Positions 42,996 through 53,875 of a stretch of DNA of 64,000 nucleotides are shown piece after piece. The stretch spans positions 1 to 64,000 of the forward strand of contig JAFTHS010000054.1 in the NCBI GenBank assembly GCA_017457295.1, written 5' to 3'. The first letter of the stretch is position 1; every line of letters begins with the position of its first letter. A program made the translations under genes and the position numbers. The notes below the pieces were generated by a model, which was given only the letters and a program-made list of their open reading frames with translations, ran no database searches and was not told the DNA's origin. The DNA is from Paludibacteraceae bacterium. Its GTDB lineage: Bacteria; Bacteroidota; Bacteroidia; Bacteroidales; Paludibacteraceae.

Positions 42996-43811
42996 TTAGA
43001 GTGGTGTAGCGTTGTTGAGGATGGTATTTCCCTTTTCATCCATTTGGGCGTAAGTAAACTGTTGCCAGCAGTCGCCAAGAATCATAATTCTACTATCTCG
43101 GTTGAGCATCAAATCCAATTCTATATGGCGATGACCAAAGATGTAGTAGTCGTGATGATTACCATTCTGCTCTTGCTCTTTGGCATATAATACCAATTCC
43201 TCTTTATCTTCGCCTTTGTATGGACAAGGGCGAGCTAACTCTTTCAAACGGCTCTTTTTAGCCCATTCATAGCCGAAAGCATTACCCCATGCTGGAGGAA
43301 GAAGGCGAAAAAGGAATTGCAGAACGGGATTGTGAAATATTGCTCGCAAGAATATGAAATTGCGAATTTTCTTCTGTATCTTTTCAGGAAGTTGCTTGAG
43401 ATAGTTTGTTGGTATCAAACCATCGCCATGAGCAAGAAATACTTTCCTATTTCCGATTATCATACTTTCGGGGCCGCGGTGTATTGCGATTCCAGTTTCT
43501 TTCTCTAACCATCCAAATGTCCAAAGGTCGTGATTCCCGATAAAGAAATGAATATCAATGCCTTTATTCGTGATGTGTTTGAGTGTTTGCAGAAATGGTT
43601 GATACTGCTGTTTGCTATAATCACACCATAAATATTCGTACCAAAAATCGAAGATATCACCCAATAAATATATAGCAGTTGCATCCTTTGCCATGTTTTG
43701 TAGCATGTCAATCAATGTTTGCTGATGGGTTTCGGGATTGGCTATTGCCCGCGAACCAAGATGTGCATCGGAGAGGAAATAGATCATGTGATTATTTTGT
43801 GGCTGCGACAT
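42996..43811 (-). CDS. lpxH: UDP-2,3-diacylglucosamine diphosphatase LpxH-like
   Basis: A 271-aa calcineurin-like phosphoesterase. Metal motifs in order: FLSDAHLG (13-20), LLGDIFDFW (about 49-57), GNHD (about 92-95), AHGDG (about 124-128) and FGHRHIE (about 226-232). The overall form matches LpxH, which makes lipid X in the lipid A pathway at the inner membrane. An internal ATG at 43787 gives the shorter IYFLSDAHLG start common in the family; the longer form is listed. Confidence 0.85.
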   Translation of the reverse strand: MSQPQNNHMIYFLSDAHLGSRAIANPETHQQTLIDMLQNMAKDATAIYLLGDIFDFWYEYLWCDYSKQQYQPFLQTLKHITNKGIDIHFFIGNHDLWTFGWLEKETGIAIHRGPESMIIGNRKVFLAHGDGLIPTNYLKQLPEKIQKKIRNFIFLRAIFHNPVLQFLFRLLPPAWGNAFGYEWAKKSRLKELARPCPYKGEDKEELVLYAKEQEQNGNHHDYYIFGHRHIELDLMLNRDSRIMILGDCWQQFTYAQMDEKGNTILNNATPL

Positions 43812-43830
43812 TGCCGCTACTATTTAGTGT

Positions 43831-44145
43831 TTATAGGAAACCAAGTTCAAGTTTGGCCTCCTCTGACATCATATCTTTGTTCCATTCAGGTTCAAATACA
43901 ATATTCACGTTTACTGTATCAATCGAATCAATTGAGCCAACCTTCTGCTTGACATCTTCCACTAGAAAATCGGCTGCAGGGCAGTTGGGGGCTGTCAGTG
44001 TCATGTCAATATTGCATACTCCGTCGCCAGGCAGTTCGATACGGTAAATAAGTCCTAAATCGTATATATTGACAGGTATCTCGGGGTCAAACACCGTTTT
44101 AATCATACGAAGTACCTGTTCTTCTAATTCTAAAAATTCGTTCAT
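43831..44145 (-). CDS. MIP18/DUF59 family protein, SufT-like
   Basis: 104 aa from the ATG at 44145 (starts NEFLELEEQVLRMIKTVFDPEIPVNIYDLGLIY). DPEIPVNIYDLGLIY is the family signature, and the TLTAPNCPAADFLVEDV segment carries the conserved Cys. Proteins of this kind (SufT, PaaD, MIP18) help assemble or deliver Fe-S clusters. The minus-strand promoter is CTTG (44235-44232), 20 bp, TAATTTTG (44211-44204). It probably heads a unit with lpxH and mazG. Confidence 0.9.
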   Translation of the reverse strand: MNEFLELEEQVLRMIKTVFDPEIPVNIYDLGLIYRIELPGDGVCNIDMTLTAPNCPAADFLVEDVKQKVGSIDSIDTVNVNIVFEPEWNKDMMSEEAKLELGFL

Positions 44146-44203
44146 TGTTATTATAATCGGTTGTGTAATAATGTTGCTTTTGATTAGCAAATCAAATAAC
44201 CCA

Positions 44204-44235
44204 CAAAATTACTGCTTTTTTTGCACCTGTGCAAG
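44204..44235 (-). promoter_or_regulatory. Promoter of sufT-lpxH-mazG
   Basis: Minus strand CTTG (44235-44232), 20 bp, TAATTTTG (44211-44204). Confidence 0.75.
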
Positions 44236-44281
44236 CAAAAAAGAAAAAATCTCTTTTAAAAATTACTAACATAAAACGTGT

Positions 44282-44305
44282 CTGCCATTTTGGCAGAGAA
44301 AAAGC
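44282..44305 (+). promoter_or_regulatory. Palindrome and sigma-54-like element upstream of htpG
   Basis: CTGCCATTTTGGCAG (44282-44296) is a perfect inverted repeat. TGGCAGAGAAAAAGC (44291-44305) has GG and GC at the -24/-12 spacing of sigma-54 promoters. The canonical TA(N)2TTTG form with a 20-bp spacer is missing ahead of htpG. The ATG is 135 bp downstream. Confidence 0.4.
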
Positions 44306-44439
44306 AATAGAATATATGTTAAAAGTACTTTGGCAAGCTTTTTGTAGAAATGTCCATGAAACTTTAGAATATTTTGTTAATTTGTTTGCGAATGATTGTT
44401 CAAGCAAATTAAAACATGAACTTTTAAATATTAAATTAT

Positions 44440-46524
44440 ATGAGCAAGAAAGGAAATATCGGGGTAACATCGGATAATATCTTCCCCGTCATCAAGAAAT
44501 TTTTGTATTCTGACCACGAGATTTTTCTTCGTGAGTTGATTAGCAACGCGGTAGATGCTACCCAAAAACTGAAAACCCTCGCCTCCGTAGGCGAAGCCAA
44601 AGGCGAGTTGGGCGACACACGTGTGCGCGTACTTATTGATAAAAAGAAAAAGACCCTCACCGTACAAGACCACGGTATCGGTATGACCGCCGAGGAGGTG
44701 GATAAGTATATCAACCAAATCGCTTTCTCTGGTGCAGAAGAGTTTGTGAATAAATACAAGGACAAAGCCGAAGCCATCATCGGTCATTTCGGTTTGGGTT
44801 TCTACTCTGCCTTCATGGTAGCAGACAAAGTGGAGATCTTCTCCCTCTCGTACCAAGAGGACGCCAAAGCCGTTCACTGGTCATGCGACGGTTCGCCTGA
44901 GTACACGATGGAAGATACCATCAAGTCAGAGCGAGGAACTGATATTGTATTGCATATCAACGATGAATACGCTCAATATCTGGAAGATGCAACCGTAGAG
45001 GGATTGCTCACCAAGTATTGCAAGTTCCTCCCTGTAGAGATTGCATTTGGCAAGAAGAAAGAGTGGAAGGACGGCAAGCAAGTAGAGACCGACGAGGATA
45101 ATATCATCAACGATGTTAATCCTGCTTGGACACGTAAACCAGCAGACCTGACCGATGAGGATTACCAGAAGTTCTATCACCAACTCTATCCTCATCAAAT
45201 GGATGAGCCACTCTTCCATATTCACCTCAACGTAGATTACCCATTCAATCTCACGGGTATCCTCTACTTCCCACGTATCAAGAATAATATTGATATTCAG
45301 CGTAATAAGATTCAGCTCTATTGCAATCAAGTGTTCGTAACCGATGAGGTGGAGAATATCGTACCACAATACTTGACCCTCTTGCATGGTGTGATTGACT
45401 CGCCAGATATTCCGCTGAATGTCAGCCGTTCGTACTTGCAGAGCGACAACAACGTGAAGAAGATATCCAGTCATATCACCAAGAAGGTTGCTGACAAATT
45501 GGCAGAGATATTCCGCAACGACCGCGAAGACTTTGAGAAGAAGTGGGACGACATCAAACTCTTTATCCAATACGGTATGCTCAGCGATGATAAGTTCTAC
45601 GACCGTGCTGTGGGCTTTGCGCTGCTCAAAAATGTTGATGGCAAGTACTTCACTTTCGAGGAGTATAAGGCTGAGGTCAAGGAGGCGCAAACCGACAAGA
45701 ACGGCGACCTTATCATGCTGTATGCACAAGACGCTGATGCTTCTTACGCCTATATCCAACGCGCTAAGGAGAAGGGCTATGACGTGCTCCTCATGGACGG
45801 CGAACTGGATGTACACGCTATGTCGCAATTCGAGCAAAAGAGCTATGGCGATGGTAGCGACGACAAGAAGCAGATGATTCGCTTCGTTCGCGTGGACTCT
45901 GACGTGATAGAGAACATCATCCAAAAAGAGGACAAAGCCAAAGTGGAACTGACTGCTAATGAGGAAGATGCCTTGCGCTACAGTTTCGAATCTCAGTTGC
46001 CTAAAACCGATAAAACCAACTATGCAGTTACATTGGAAGCCGTTTCAGCAGATGCACTTCCTGTTTTCCTCACCCAAAACGAGTTCATGCGCCGTATGAA
46101 AGAGATGTCGGCTCATCAACAGAGTATGTCATTCTACGGCAATATGCCTGACCAATACAACTTGGTCATCAATACGGCTAACGACAAGGTGAAAGCCCTC
46201 CTCGCAGAGATTACCGACGCATGCGCCGAAGGTACTGCGCCTATCGTGGAGCAGATTGCTGCTAAGCAAGCCGAGGAGAAGACCCTGCAAGAGGCGCAGA
46301 AGGGCAAGAAAGATGCTGACCTCACGCAGGGGGAGAAGGACGCTGTAACCAATGTTACGAAGGAGTTGGCTGCGCTCAAGCAACAACTTAAGGAGCAATA
46401 CGCTGCTTATGCTACAAGTAGCGACAAACTGCACCAATTGATTGACATTGCCATGTTGGCAGCAGGTCAATTGAAGGGCGAGGCATTGGCTAAGTTTGTC
46501 AATCGCTCAGTGGAGCTGCTTTAA
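44440..46524 (+). CDS. htpG: Chaperone HtpG (Hsp90)
   Basis: A 694-aa cytosolic ATP-dependent chaperone. The GHKL ATP-binding site motifs are ELISNAVDATQKL (about 28-40), DHGIGMTAEEV (about 80-90) and GHFGLGFYSAFMVADKVE (about 110-127). The middle domain has NVSRSYLQSDNNVKKI with the catalytic Arg. Near the C-terminus a charged, coiled-coil-like insert (about 608-650, rich in Glu and Lys) is longer than in E. coli HtpG (624 aa). It has its own unusual promoter region. Confidence 0.97.
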   Translation: MSKKGNIGVTSDNIFPVIKKFLYSDHEIFLRELISNAVDATQKLKTLASVGEAKGELGDTRVRVLIDKKKKTLTVQDHGIGMTAEEVDKYINQIAFSGAEEFVNKYKDKAEAIIGHFGLGFYSAFMVADKVEIFSLSYQEDAKAVHWSCDGSPEYTMEDTIKSERGTDIVLHINDEYAQYLEDATVEGLLTKYCKFLPVEIAFGKKKEWKDGKQVETDEDNIINDVNPAWTRKPADLTDEDYQKFYHQLYPHQMDEPLFHIHLNVDYPFNLTGILYFPRIKNNIDIQRNKIQLYCNQVFVTDEVENIVPQYLTLLHGVIDSPDIPLNVSRSYLQSDNNVKKISSHITKKVADKLAEIFRNDREDFEKKWDDIKLFIQYGMLSDDKFYDRAVGFALLKNVDGKYFTFEEYKAEVKEAQTDKNGDLIMLYAQDADASYAYIQRAKEKGYDVLLMDGELDVHAMSQFEQKSYGDGSDDKKQMIRFVRVDSDVIENIIQKEDKAKVELTANEEDALRYSFESQLPKTDKTNYAVTLEAVSADALPVFLTQNEFMRRMKEMSAHQQSMSFYGNMPDQYNLVINTANDKVKALLAEITDACAEGTAPIVEQIAAKQAEEKTLQEAQKGKKDADLTQGEKDAVTNVTKELAALKQQLKEQYAAYATSSDKLHQLIDIAMLAAGQLKGEALAKFVNRSVELL

Positions 46525-46547
46525 GTTCTAAAGGCAGACGTTCATAT

Positions 46548-46580
46548 ATATCCCCGACGAACTTTTTTCGTTGGGGATTT
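46548..46580 (+). terminator. Terminator of htpG
   Basis: ATCCCCGACGAA with TTCGTTGGGGAT around a short T-rich loop, followed by TTTTATTTTT. Confidence 0.85.
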
Positions 46581-46612
46581 TATTTTTCATTGTGGCATAA
46601 ACATTGTTCGTG

Positions 46613-46644
46613 TTTGCATATGTCCGTTTTTTTTTGTACCTTTG
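46613..46644 (+). promoter_or_regulatory. Promoter of the uvrA operon
   Basis: TTTG (46613-46616), 20 bp, TACCTTTG (46637-46644); the start codon is ATG 46666. Confidence 0.85.
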
Positions 46645-46665
46645 CAGTCGCAAAGGTGTCTAGCA

Positions 46666-49332
46666 ATGTCAAACCAAGGCAACGATATTATTGTTACAGG
46701 CGCACGAGTACACAATCTGAAGAATGTGGATGTGCGTATACCACGAGATAAACTTGTGGTAATCACTGGTTTATCAGGTAGTGGTAAGTCTTCGCTGGCT
46801 TTTGACACTATTTTCGCAGAAGGGCAGCGACGCTATATGGATACGTTCTCATCATATGCGCGTGGCTACATTGGTACAATGCAGCGCCCTGATGTGGATA
46901 AAATAACAGGACTATCACCTGTAATTAGTATTGATCAAAAGACCACTTCTCGCAATCCTAGAAGTACAGTGGGAACGGTGACTGAAGTATATGATTATCT
47001 TCGTCTTTTGTTTGCGCGCGCTGCAGATGCATATTCTTATGCATCGGGCGAAAAGATGGTGCAATATACAGATGATCAGATTATAACCTTAATTTTGAAG
47101 GAATATGTGGGACAGAAAGTATTGGTATTGGCTCCAATGGTGAATAATCGTAAAGGGCACTACAAAGAGCTATTTGAGACTATCCGCCGTAAGGGCTATT
47201 TACATGTTCGCGTGGATGGCGAAGTCATGGAAGTGGCACCTGGTATGAAGGTGGACCGCTATAAGAACCATACCATAGAAGTGGTAGTAGATAGGCTGAA
47301 ACTAAAAGGAGATGAAGATGATATCAAACGCCTTCGTGCTACTGTTGACAAGGCCATGACACAAGGCAATGGCGTGATGGCGATTTCTATTGCAAATAGC
47401 CAATCGCCCACACTTCGCTATTTTTCTCGCCATCTCATGTGTCCTACTACGGGCATGAGTTACGCAGAGCCAGCACCGCATACTTTCTCGTTCAACTCGC
47501 CGCAGGGCTGGTGTCCTTGTTGCCGAGGATTGGGGAAAGTGAAGGGGGAAAACGGAAAAGTGAAAGATGATGAGATGGATGCTATCCTCCGTGATGATGA
47601 GAATTGGTACACTCGTATGTTGGCATATGTGCAACAGGATGAAGAAGAGAGAGAGGAAAAAGAGGAATGGATGGTTTGTCCTGCATGTCAAGGTCAGCGA
47701 CTGAGTCGAGAAGCACTAAGTTATCGTATAGCTGACAAGAATATTGCAGAACTATCAGCAATGGATATTACTGATTTGCGTGCATGGTTGATGAATGTGC
47801 CTGCGTCGTTGAGTAATAAGCAGCGCGCTATTGCAGAGCCGATTATTAAGGAGATTATTTCTCGTTTAGGCTTTATGCTAAGTGTGGGATTATCATATCT
47901 TTCACTTTCTCGTTCTTCAGATAGTTTGTCAGGAGGTGAGAATCAACGCATACGTTTGGCAACGCAGGTTGGTAGTCGCTTGGTGAATGTACTCTATATT
48001 CTTGATGAACCAAGTATCGGTTTGCATCAGCGTGATAATCAACGCTTGATAGATTCTCTGAAGCAACTGCGTGATATGGGTAACTCAGTAATCGTAGTGG
48101 AGCATGATGAGGACATGATGCGTCAAGCTGATTATATAGTGGATATTGGTCCTAAGGCAGGTCGCTTGGGCGGACATATCGTCTTTAGCGGCACTCCTGC
48201 AGCACTGATGAAGGCAGATACGCTTACCGCCAAGTACTTGCGCGGTGAACTCTCCGCTACGTTGGATAGCAGTTCAAAAAGTGTGAATGATTCTAATAGT
48301 TTTGAAGGTGAATCTACTCCTAAAACCGTTAAAGATCTTAAAACCATTGAACCTGACAACCTTGTTCTTCGAGGCTGCCGTGGCAACAACCTCAAAGGTG
48401 TAGATATCGCTTTCCCACTCGGAAAAATGATTGCCGTGACGGGTGTGTCTGGTAGTGGCAAATCTACCTTGGTGAATCAAACTCTTTACCCCATCTTGAG
48501 TCAACATTTCTACCGCAGTTTGCAAATGCCTTTGGCATATGATAGTATAGAGGGTATAGAGTATATAGATAAGGTAATAGCCGTAGATCAATCTCCTATA
48601 GGACGAACCCCACGAAGCAACCCCGCTACTTATACGGGTGTGTTTACAGATATTCGTAACTTGTTTGCACAACTGCCAGAGAGTAAGATTCGTTCGTGGA
48701 AAGCTGGGCGTTTCTCATTCAATAATGCAGGTGGACGTTGTGAAGAATGTAGCGGCAATGGCTATAAGACCATACAAATGCACTTTTTGCCCAACGTGTA
48801 TGTGCCATGTGAAGTATGTGGAGGGCAACGTTACAATCGTGAAACTTTGGAGGCACGCTTCAAAGGCAAGTCGATTGCGGATGTATTGGATATGACCATC
48901 AACCAAGCAGTGGAGTTCTTTGAGAGCCAGCCATACATATTGAAGAAGATAAAGACCTTGCAGGATGTAGGATTAGGTTATATCAAATTGGGGCAATCAT
49001 CTACTACTCTTTCGGGTGGCGAGAGCCAACGCGTGAAATTAGCTACAGAACTTGCACGTCCAGGCACGGGAAAGACTTTGTATATCTTAGATGAGCCAAC
49101 TACTGGTCTGCATTTCGAGGATGTGCGTGTGCTGATGGGTGTATTGCGTCGTTTGGTAGATAAGGGCAATACAGTGATTATCATTGAGCATAATCCTGAT
49201 GTGATTCGTTCGTGTGATTATGTAGTGGATATGGGACCTGATGGAGGTCGCGATGGTGGAACGGTGGTGGCTACTGGTACGGTAGAAGAAATAAGAGCAA
49301 ATAGAAACAGCATAACAGGAAGATACGTATGA
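46666..49332 (+). CDS. uvrA: Excinuclease ABC subunit A
   Basis: 888 aa from the ATG at 46666; a TTG-initiated frame 24 bp upstream would overlap the -7 element and is rejected. It is a tandem ABC ATPase: Walker [11 protein letters not shown] (about 36-45) and [10 protein letters not shown] (about 592-601); signatures [14 protein letters not shown] and [14 protein letters not shown]. Zinc-finger Cys pairs are CPCC/CPACQGQ in the first half and CEECSGNG...CEVCGGQ in the second. It is the damage-recognition subunit of nucleotide excision repair, shorter than E. coli UvrA (940). Its stop overlaps the next start (ATGA). Confidence 0.96.
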   Translation: MSNQGNDIIVTGARVHNLKNVDVRIPRDKLVVITGLSGSGKSSLAFDTIFAEGQRRYMDTFSSYARGYIGTMQRPDVDKITGLSPVISIDQKTTSRNPRSTVGTVTEVYDYLRLLFARAADAYSYASGEKMVQYTDDQIITLILKEYVGQKVLVLAPMVNNRKGHYKELFETIRRKGYLHVRVDGEVMEVAPGMKVDRYKNHTIEVVVDRLKLKGDEDDIKRLRATVDKAMTQGNGVMAISIANSQSPTLRYFSRHLMCPTTGMSYAEPAPHTFSFNSPQGWCPCCRGLGKVKGENGKVKDDEMDAILRDDENWYTRMLAYVQQDEEEREEKEEWMVCPACQGQRLSREALSYRIADKNIAELSAMDITDLRAWLMNVPASLSNKQRAIAEPIIKEIISRLGFMLSVGLSYLSLSRSSDSLSGGENQRIRLATQVGSRLVNVLYILDEPSIGLHQRDNQRLIDSLKQLRDMGNSVIVVEHDEDMMRQADYIVDIGPKAGRLGGHIVFSGTPAALMKADTLTAKYLRGELSATLDSSSKSVNDSNSFEGESTPKTVKDLKTIEPDNLVLRGCRGNNLKGVDIAFPLGKMIAVTGVSGSGKSTLVNQTLYPILSQHFYRSLQMPLAYDSIEGIEYIDKVIAVDQSPIGRTPRSNPATYTGVFTDIRNLFAQLPESKIRSWKAGRFSFNNAGGRCEECSGNGYKTIQMHFLPNVYVPCEVCGGQRYNRETLEARFKGKSIADVLDMTINQAVEFFESQPYILKKIKTLQDVGLGYIKLGQSSTTLSGGESQRVKLATELARPGTGKTLYILDEPTTGLHFEDVRVLMGVLRRLVDKGNTVIIIEHNPDVIRSCDYVVDMGPDGGRDGGTVVATGTVEEIRANRNSITGRYV

Positions 49333-51263
49333 CAATTTCACCATTATTGATATTAACAATAGTAATAGGTATTATTTGGTTTGTGCCTATCGTGTGTCGC
49401 AAGATACACGTGCCGAGTATTGTAGGGTTTATATTGGCTGGTATCGTGATAGGTCCGTCGGTGCTGAATATAGTGGGGGAAAGTCCTACTATTAATATTC
49501 TGGGTTCGTTAGGTATGCTATACATCATGTTTCAGTCGGGTAGCGAAATTGATATCAACGACTTCAAACAATACAAATATCGTTCCCTGTTCTTTGGCTT
49601 GTGTACTTTCTTCATTCCATTGATGCTTGGTGTGATGACAAGCTATTATCTACTAGATTTTAATTGGACTTCTAGTCTTCTTTTAGGTGCTATGTATGGT
49701 AGTCATACACTGATGACATATCCTATCGTTAGTCGCTATGGTGTACAGAAAAATATGGCAGTGAATGTAACTGTGGGAGCTACTATGTGGGCCATAACAC
49801 TATCGCTCCTCGTATTGGCAGGAGTGGAAGCGCGTGGTGTACTGCAGGAGAGTGTATCGCAAATTGGACATGCCAACGGGTTGGCAGTTTTGAGTAGTTG
49901 GCTGTGGGTGATAGTGAAGTTGGCAATCTTCCTATTGAGTGTGTTGTGGATTTTCCCTCGTTTCGCTCGTATGTTTTTCAAACGCTATCGTGACCCTATT
50001 TCGGAGTTTATGGTGGTGATGCTGATGCTGGTGGGTAGTGCTTATTTGGCAGATTTTGCTGGTCTAGAAGGTATCTTGGGTGCGTTTATTTGTGGTGTGT
50101 CGCTCAATAGACTATTGCCCAATCATTCTCCTTTGATGGGCAGAATCACCTTTATGGGCAATAGTGTGTTCGTTCCATTGTTCTTGATTAGTGTAGGATT
50201 GATGATTAACGTGGAAGTATTCTGGAGTAGTTGGTCTACCATTTTGATTGCAGTGGTGATGATTGCAACAAAGTTGATGGGCAAGAGCATTGCTGCATGG
50301 ATAGCACAATTTGTATTTCGCTTCTCGAAGTATGAAAGGCAGTTGGTGTTTGGTCTGTCACATGCAACAGCAGCAGGCACTCTGGCTATCGTAACGATCG
50401 CTTTTCAGATGGGCATTGTGTCTTCAGAGGTGCTGAATGCTGCGGTGCTAATGATCTTGGTACTCTGTACCACAGCTAGTTTTATTACTGAGCATGCTGC
50501 TAAGGAGTTGGCACTGCAGGAGAGTGCGAAATTAGAGGCAGACCATGAAGATGACTATTGGTTGCTGACATCTGTACATGAGATGAAGAGTGAAAATGCT
50601 AAAGAGAGAACGGAGCGATTGAGGGCATTGCGTGAGATTGGAGAAATGGCATCTTTGGATAATATTGAGATTGCACAGTCTGCCGACTGGAAGGATGTAT
50701 CAGATATGGTGGAGCATACAAGTAAGTCGGTGATAGTATATCATGAAATGCAACCTATCAATACTATCAATCGTTTGGTGGTAGCAGTGCCACGCTATGC
50801 GGAGAAAGAACGCGACTTTATTACATGTTTTGGTTTGGTGCGTCGTTTGGCAGGCGAGTTGGGAGCGAAAGTGGTATTCTATGCTCATCCAGATACACAA
50901 GTGGCTCTGCAAGCTATGTGTAGAAGACCCGGTAAGTATCTACGTGCTGCCTTTCGTAATATGAGTGGTTGGGAAGAAGTGGGTATCATTTCGCAGACAA
51001 TCATGGATAATGATATGTTGGTACTATTGTCTTCTCGTAAATCTACAGCTAGTTATCATCCTCTTTTCGAGGATATTCCTATTATGCTGACTCAACATTT
51101 TACGAATTTCAGTTCGATGGTAGTATATCCAGAGCAGTTGACAGGTGGTCCTGATATGGATACGTTGCTTACGGAAATTCCGCCAGCAAGTACGACATGG
51201 ATGATTATTACACGAGTGAAACGATTGATAAAACGTCTGCTTCGTATGGACGTAGATGAATAG
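49329..51263 (+). CDS. CPA2-type cation/proton antiporter with Usp-like C-terminus
   Basis: A 644-aa protein. Residues 1-390 form about 12 hydrophobic segments of a monovalent cation:proton antiporter-2 (KefB/NhaS-like) fold: GFILAGIVIGPSVLN near 31-45 and GLEGILGAFICGVSLNRL near 244-261. Residues about 460-620 are soluble and resemble a universal-stress-type domain (NRLVVAVPRYAEKERDF). No TrkA-N/RCK domain is visible. The start overlaps the uvrA stop, so the two are translationally coupled. Confidence 0.88.
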   Translation: MTISPLLILTIVIGIIWFVPIVCRKIHVPSIVGFILAGIVIGPSVLNIVGESPTINILGSLGMLYIMFQSGSEIDINDFKQYKYRSLFFGLCTFFIPLMLGVMTSYYLLDFNWTSSLLLGAMYGSHTLMTYPIVSRYGVQKNMAVNVTVGATMWAITLSLLVLAGVEARGVLQESVSQIGHANGLAVLSSWLWVIVKLAIFLLSVLWIFPRFARMFFKRYRDPISEFMVVMLMLVGSAYLADFAGLEGILGAFICGVSLNRLLPNHSPLMGRITFMGNSVFVPLFLISVGLMINVEVFWSSWSTILIAVVMIATKLMGKSIAAWIAQFVFRFSKYERQLVFGLSHATAAGTLAIVTIAFQMGIVSSEVLNAAVLMILVLCTTASFITEHAAKELALQESAKLEADHEDDYWLLTSVHEMKSENAKERTERLRALREIGEMASLDNIEIAQSADWKDVSDMVEHTSKSVIVYHEMQPINTINRLVVAVPRYAEKERDFITCFGLVRRLAGELGAKVVFYAHPDTQVALQAMCRRPGKYLRAAFRNMSGWEEVGIISQTIMDNDMLVLLSSRKSTASYHPLFEDIPIMLTQHFTNFSSMVVYPEQLTGGPDMDTLLTEIPPASTTWMIITRVKRLIKRLLRMDVDE

Positions 51264-51269
51264 TGAGTT

Positions 51270-53873
51270 ATGTCATCGTATCTTAATCGCTTAGCACAGG
51301 TATTTGCTCAAGAAGTGGGCGAAGGTTTGTCGGAATATACATTTGTATTTCCCAATCGTCGTGCAGGATTGTTCTTTAGACGCTACCTGGGTAAGGCACT
51401 TTCTCGTCCTATTTTCTCGCCAGAAGTGATTACTATCAACGAATGCTTTGCTTCGTTGTCGGATTTGCGCGTGGCTGATCAACTCACACTATTGCTCCGA
51501 TTATATTCTATCTATAGAGAACAGCGTCATAATGCAGAACCGATAGAGCGTTTTTTGCATTGGGGTAAGATGATGTTGGCAGATTTTTCGGAGATAGATA
51601 ATCATTTAGTAGCGAACGTAGAGGCACTATATGCACAAGCGGAAGATATGCGTACAATAGATAGCCACTTTATGACTCTCTCGGAAACACAACGTGAGGC
51701 GATTAAACGCTTTTGGGGTGAGTTCCACCATTCATTGGAGCATAAAGAAGGTCGTATGCATGATGAATTCTTGCGTACATGGCAGATTTTGTACCCTGTG
51801 TATGCGGCTTTCAAAGATAATCTATTGTGTGAAGGATTGGCATATGAGGGATTGCTCCATAGACAAGTGATTAGTCAATGGAACAATATTTCAGAGGAAC
51901 GCTTTCGACAGCATTATGTGTTTGTAGGTTTTAATGCTTTGACTGCTTCAGAGAAACAACTGCTATTGCTGTTGCAGCAACGTGGTTGTGCGGACTTCTA
52001 TTTCGATTATGAAGATACCTATTTAACAGATCCGACTAATCGTGCTTCGCTATTCAAGGATGATAATCTACGTCAGTTCGCTTCGAAATATTCTATTCCT
52101 GTTCGCAGTACTCACGAGCCGCCTCGTATTACGCATGTGGCTGTAAATTCTACTGTAGGAGAAGTACGAGAGGTGTATGACATTTTATTACAATTATACC
52201 CAGAAGAATCTTCGGAGCATTATGATTTTACCCGCACGGCGGTAGTATTGCCCGATGAGCAACTACTGATACCATTGCTTGATTGTTTCCCGAAAGCGAT
52301 AACTGATATCAATGTGACGATGGGTTATCCTTTACGTGCATCGGATTTGTATGTATTGGTAGCATATCCCGAGAAATATATAGATCCTATGCCTACTACG
52401 GGCACGGATATGTTGGCAGCATTACGTGAAGCATTAACGGTAAGGCGCAATGGTCAGAACGGCGAAGCATACTATCTGTTGACTAAAGTTTTGGATCATA
52501 TAGAGACAGCAATAGCAAAGTTTGCGGATATAGAGTTTTCTGCTGAAGGCGTGATGCAAATTGTTCGTATGCTGACGTTGGAGACAACTATTCCTTATGC
52601 AGGAGAGCCCTTGAATGGTTTGCAGGTAATGGGTGTATTGGAGACACGAGCATTGGATTTTGATAATCTGATCATAACTGGGTTTAATGATGATTTATAT
52701 CCAGGACGTACCCATAGCAATAGTTTTATTCCATACATATTGCGCCGTGGATTTGGTTTGCCTACTCCAGAGCGACAAGATGCGATATTTGCTTATAACT
52801 TCTATCGTATGCTATCGTATGCGCAGCATGTGTGGCTGATAACGAATTCGGTAGCGGATGAACAACATTCGGGCGAGGTGTCGCGTTATTTGTATCAGTT
52901 GCAGTGGCAGTATGGCGTGGAAATAGAACGAGAGACTGTAGTATATTCGCTATCGTCGCCTACCGCAAAAGAAGTGGAAATAGAAAAGACAGAAGATACT
53001 ATGGCTGCGTTGGCAGAGTGGAGCAAAAAGCATATTTCTGCCTCTGCTCTCAATAAGTATCTGTATTGTCAGAAGCAATTCTATCATCGCTATGTGCAAG
53101 GCATTCACGAACCTCCAAAAGAGGAAGATATTACCGCTTCGAATCAAACTCTGGGCATTGTAGTACATAATGTGATGCAGACATTGTATTTGCCATATGA
53201 GAAACGAATGGTAGTTGGTTCGGATATTCAAGGTATATTGGATTCGCTGACGGAGGAGCGATGGGAATCGTTGCCTACTAAAGAGATAGAAGGAGATATA
53301 TTGTCGCTATATATGGTGAAAGGATATGTGCGCAATATCCTGCAATATGATTTGCTTCGTGCTCCATTTTTTTATGTTCAAAGCGAACGTAGGGTGGAGG
53401 CTATGCTGCAATTGAATGGGTTAGGGACCTTTCAATTTTATGGATATATCGATCGCTTAGATAAGTCTGCTACAAAAGTACAAGTGATTGATTATAAGAC
53501 AGGCAAAGCATCTCCTGAGTTTCGTGATATGGATCAGGTGTTTGATCGTAGCAAGAATCAAGATAAGGCATTGCAAACATTACTTTATTGCTGGATGCTG
53601 AAGCAAGATATGCCTGAACTACTGAAGGATGGAGCAGCACTTGTACCACATATCTATCCTGTACGTCAGATGGCGAATGCTGAAGAGGTGAAGACGCAAG
53701 TACGTCCGATAAAGGGGAATGACTTTGCATTTAGTGAGGAAGTGGAAAATGATTTCCTTGAGCACTTGCAAGCACTATTGCAAGAGATTTTTAACCCAGA
53801 TATTCCTTTTGTTCCTACCGATACGAATAAACGATGCGAATCGTGTGCTTTCGTGGCATTGTGCAAGAGATAA
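51270..53873 (+). CDS. AddB-like PD-(D/E)XK nuclease with Fe-S cysteines
   Basis: An 867-aa protein. It starts with an inactivated helicase-like half (VFPNRRAGLFFRRYL, about 26-40) as in AddB-type proteins. The C-terminal nuclease has GYIDRLDKS (about 726-734) followed by VQVIDYKTGKA (about 739-749), the D-x-K core. One Cys before the nuclease (YCQKQFYHRY, about 606) and three at the end (C-x2-C-x5-C, CESCAFVALC) match the AddB/RecB Fe-S staple. No addA-like helicase gene is in the window. It starts 6 bp after the antiporter stop in the uvrA operon, so a DNA-repair role fits. Confidence 0.85.
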   Translation: MSSYLNRLAQVFAQEVGEGLSEYTFVFPNRRAGLFFRRYLGKALSRPIFSPEVITINECFASLSDLRVADQLTLLLRLYSIYREQRHNAEPIERFLHWGKMMLADFSEIDNHLVANVEALYAQAEDMRTIDSHFMTLSETQREAIKRFWGEFHHSLEHKEGRMHDEFLRTWQILYPVYAAFKDNLLCEGLAYEGLLHRQVISQWNNISEERFRQHYVFVGFNALTASEKQLLLLLQQRGCADFYFDYEDTYLTDPTNRASLFKDDNLRQFASKYSIPVRSTHEPPRITHVAVNSTVGEVREVYDILLQLYPEESSEHYDFTRTAVVLPDEQLLIPLLDCFPKAITDINVTMGYPLRASDLYVLVAYPEKYIDPMPTTGTDMLAALREALTVRRNGQNGEAYYLLTKVLDHIETAIAKFADIEFSAEGVMQIVRMLTLETTIPYAGEPLNGLQVMGVLETRALDFDNLIITGFNDDLYPGRTHSNSFIPYILRRGFGLPTPERQDAIFAYNFYRMLSYAQHVWLITNSVADEQHSGEVSRYLYQLQWQYGVEIERETVVYSLSSPTAKEVEIEKTEDTMAALAEWSKKHISASALNKYLYCQKQFYHRYVQGIHEPPKEEDITASNQTLGIVVHNVMQTLYLPYEKRMVVGSDIQGILDSLTEERWESLPTKEIEGDILSLYMVKGYVRNILQYDLLRAPFFYVQSERRVEAMLQLNGLGTFQFYGYIDRLDKSATKVQVIDYKTGKASPEFRDMDQVFDRSKNQDKALQTLLYCWMLKQDMPELLKDGAALVPHIYPVRQMANAEEVKTQVRPIKGNDFAFSEEVENDFLEHLQALLQEIFNPDIPFVPTDTNKRCESCAFVALCKR

Positions 53874-53875
53874 AA

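Noticed and set aside
44926..45924. 332-codon antisense frame inside htpG
   Set aside because: Leu/Val/Ile-rich shadow of the strongly biased htpG coding sequence.
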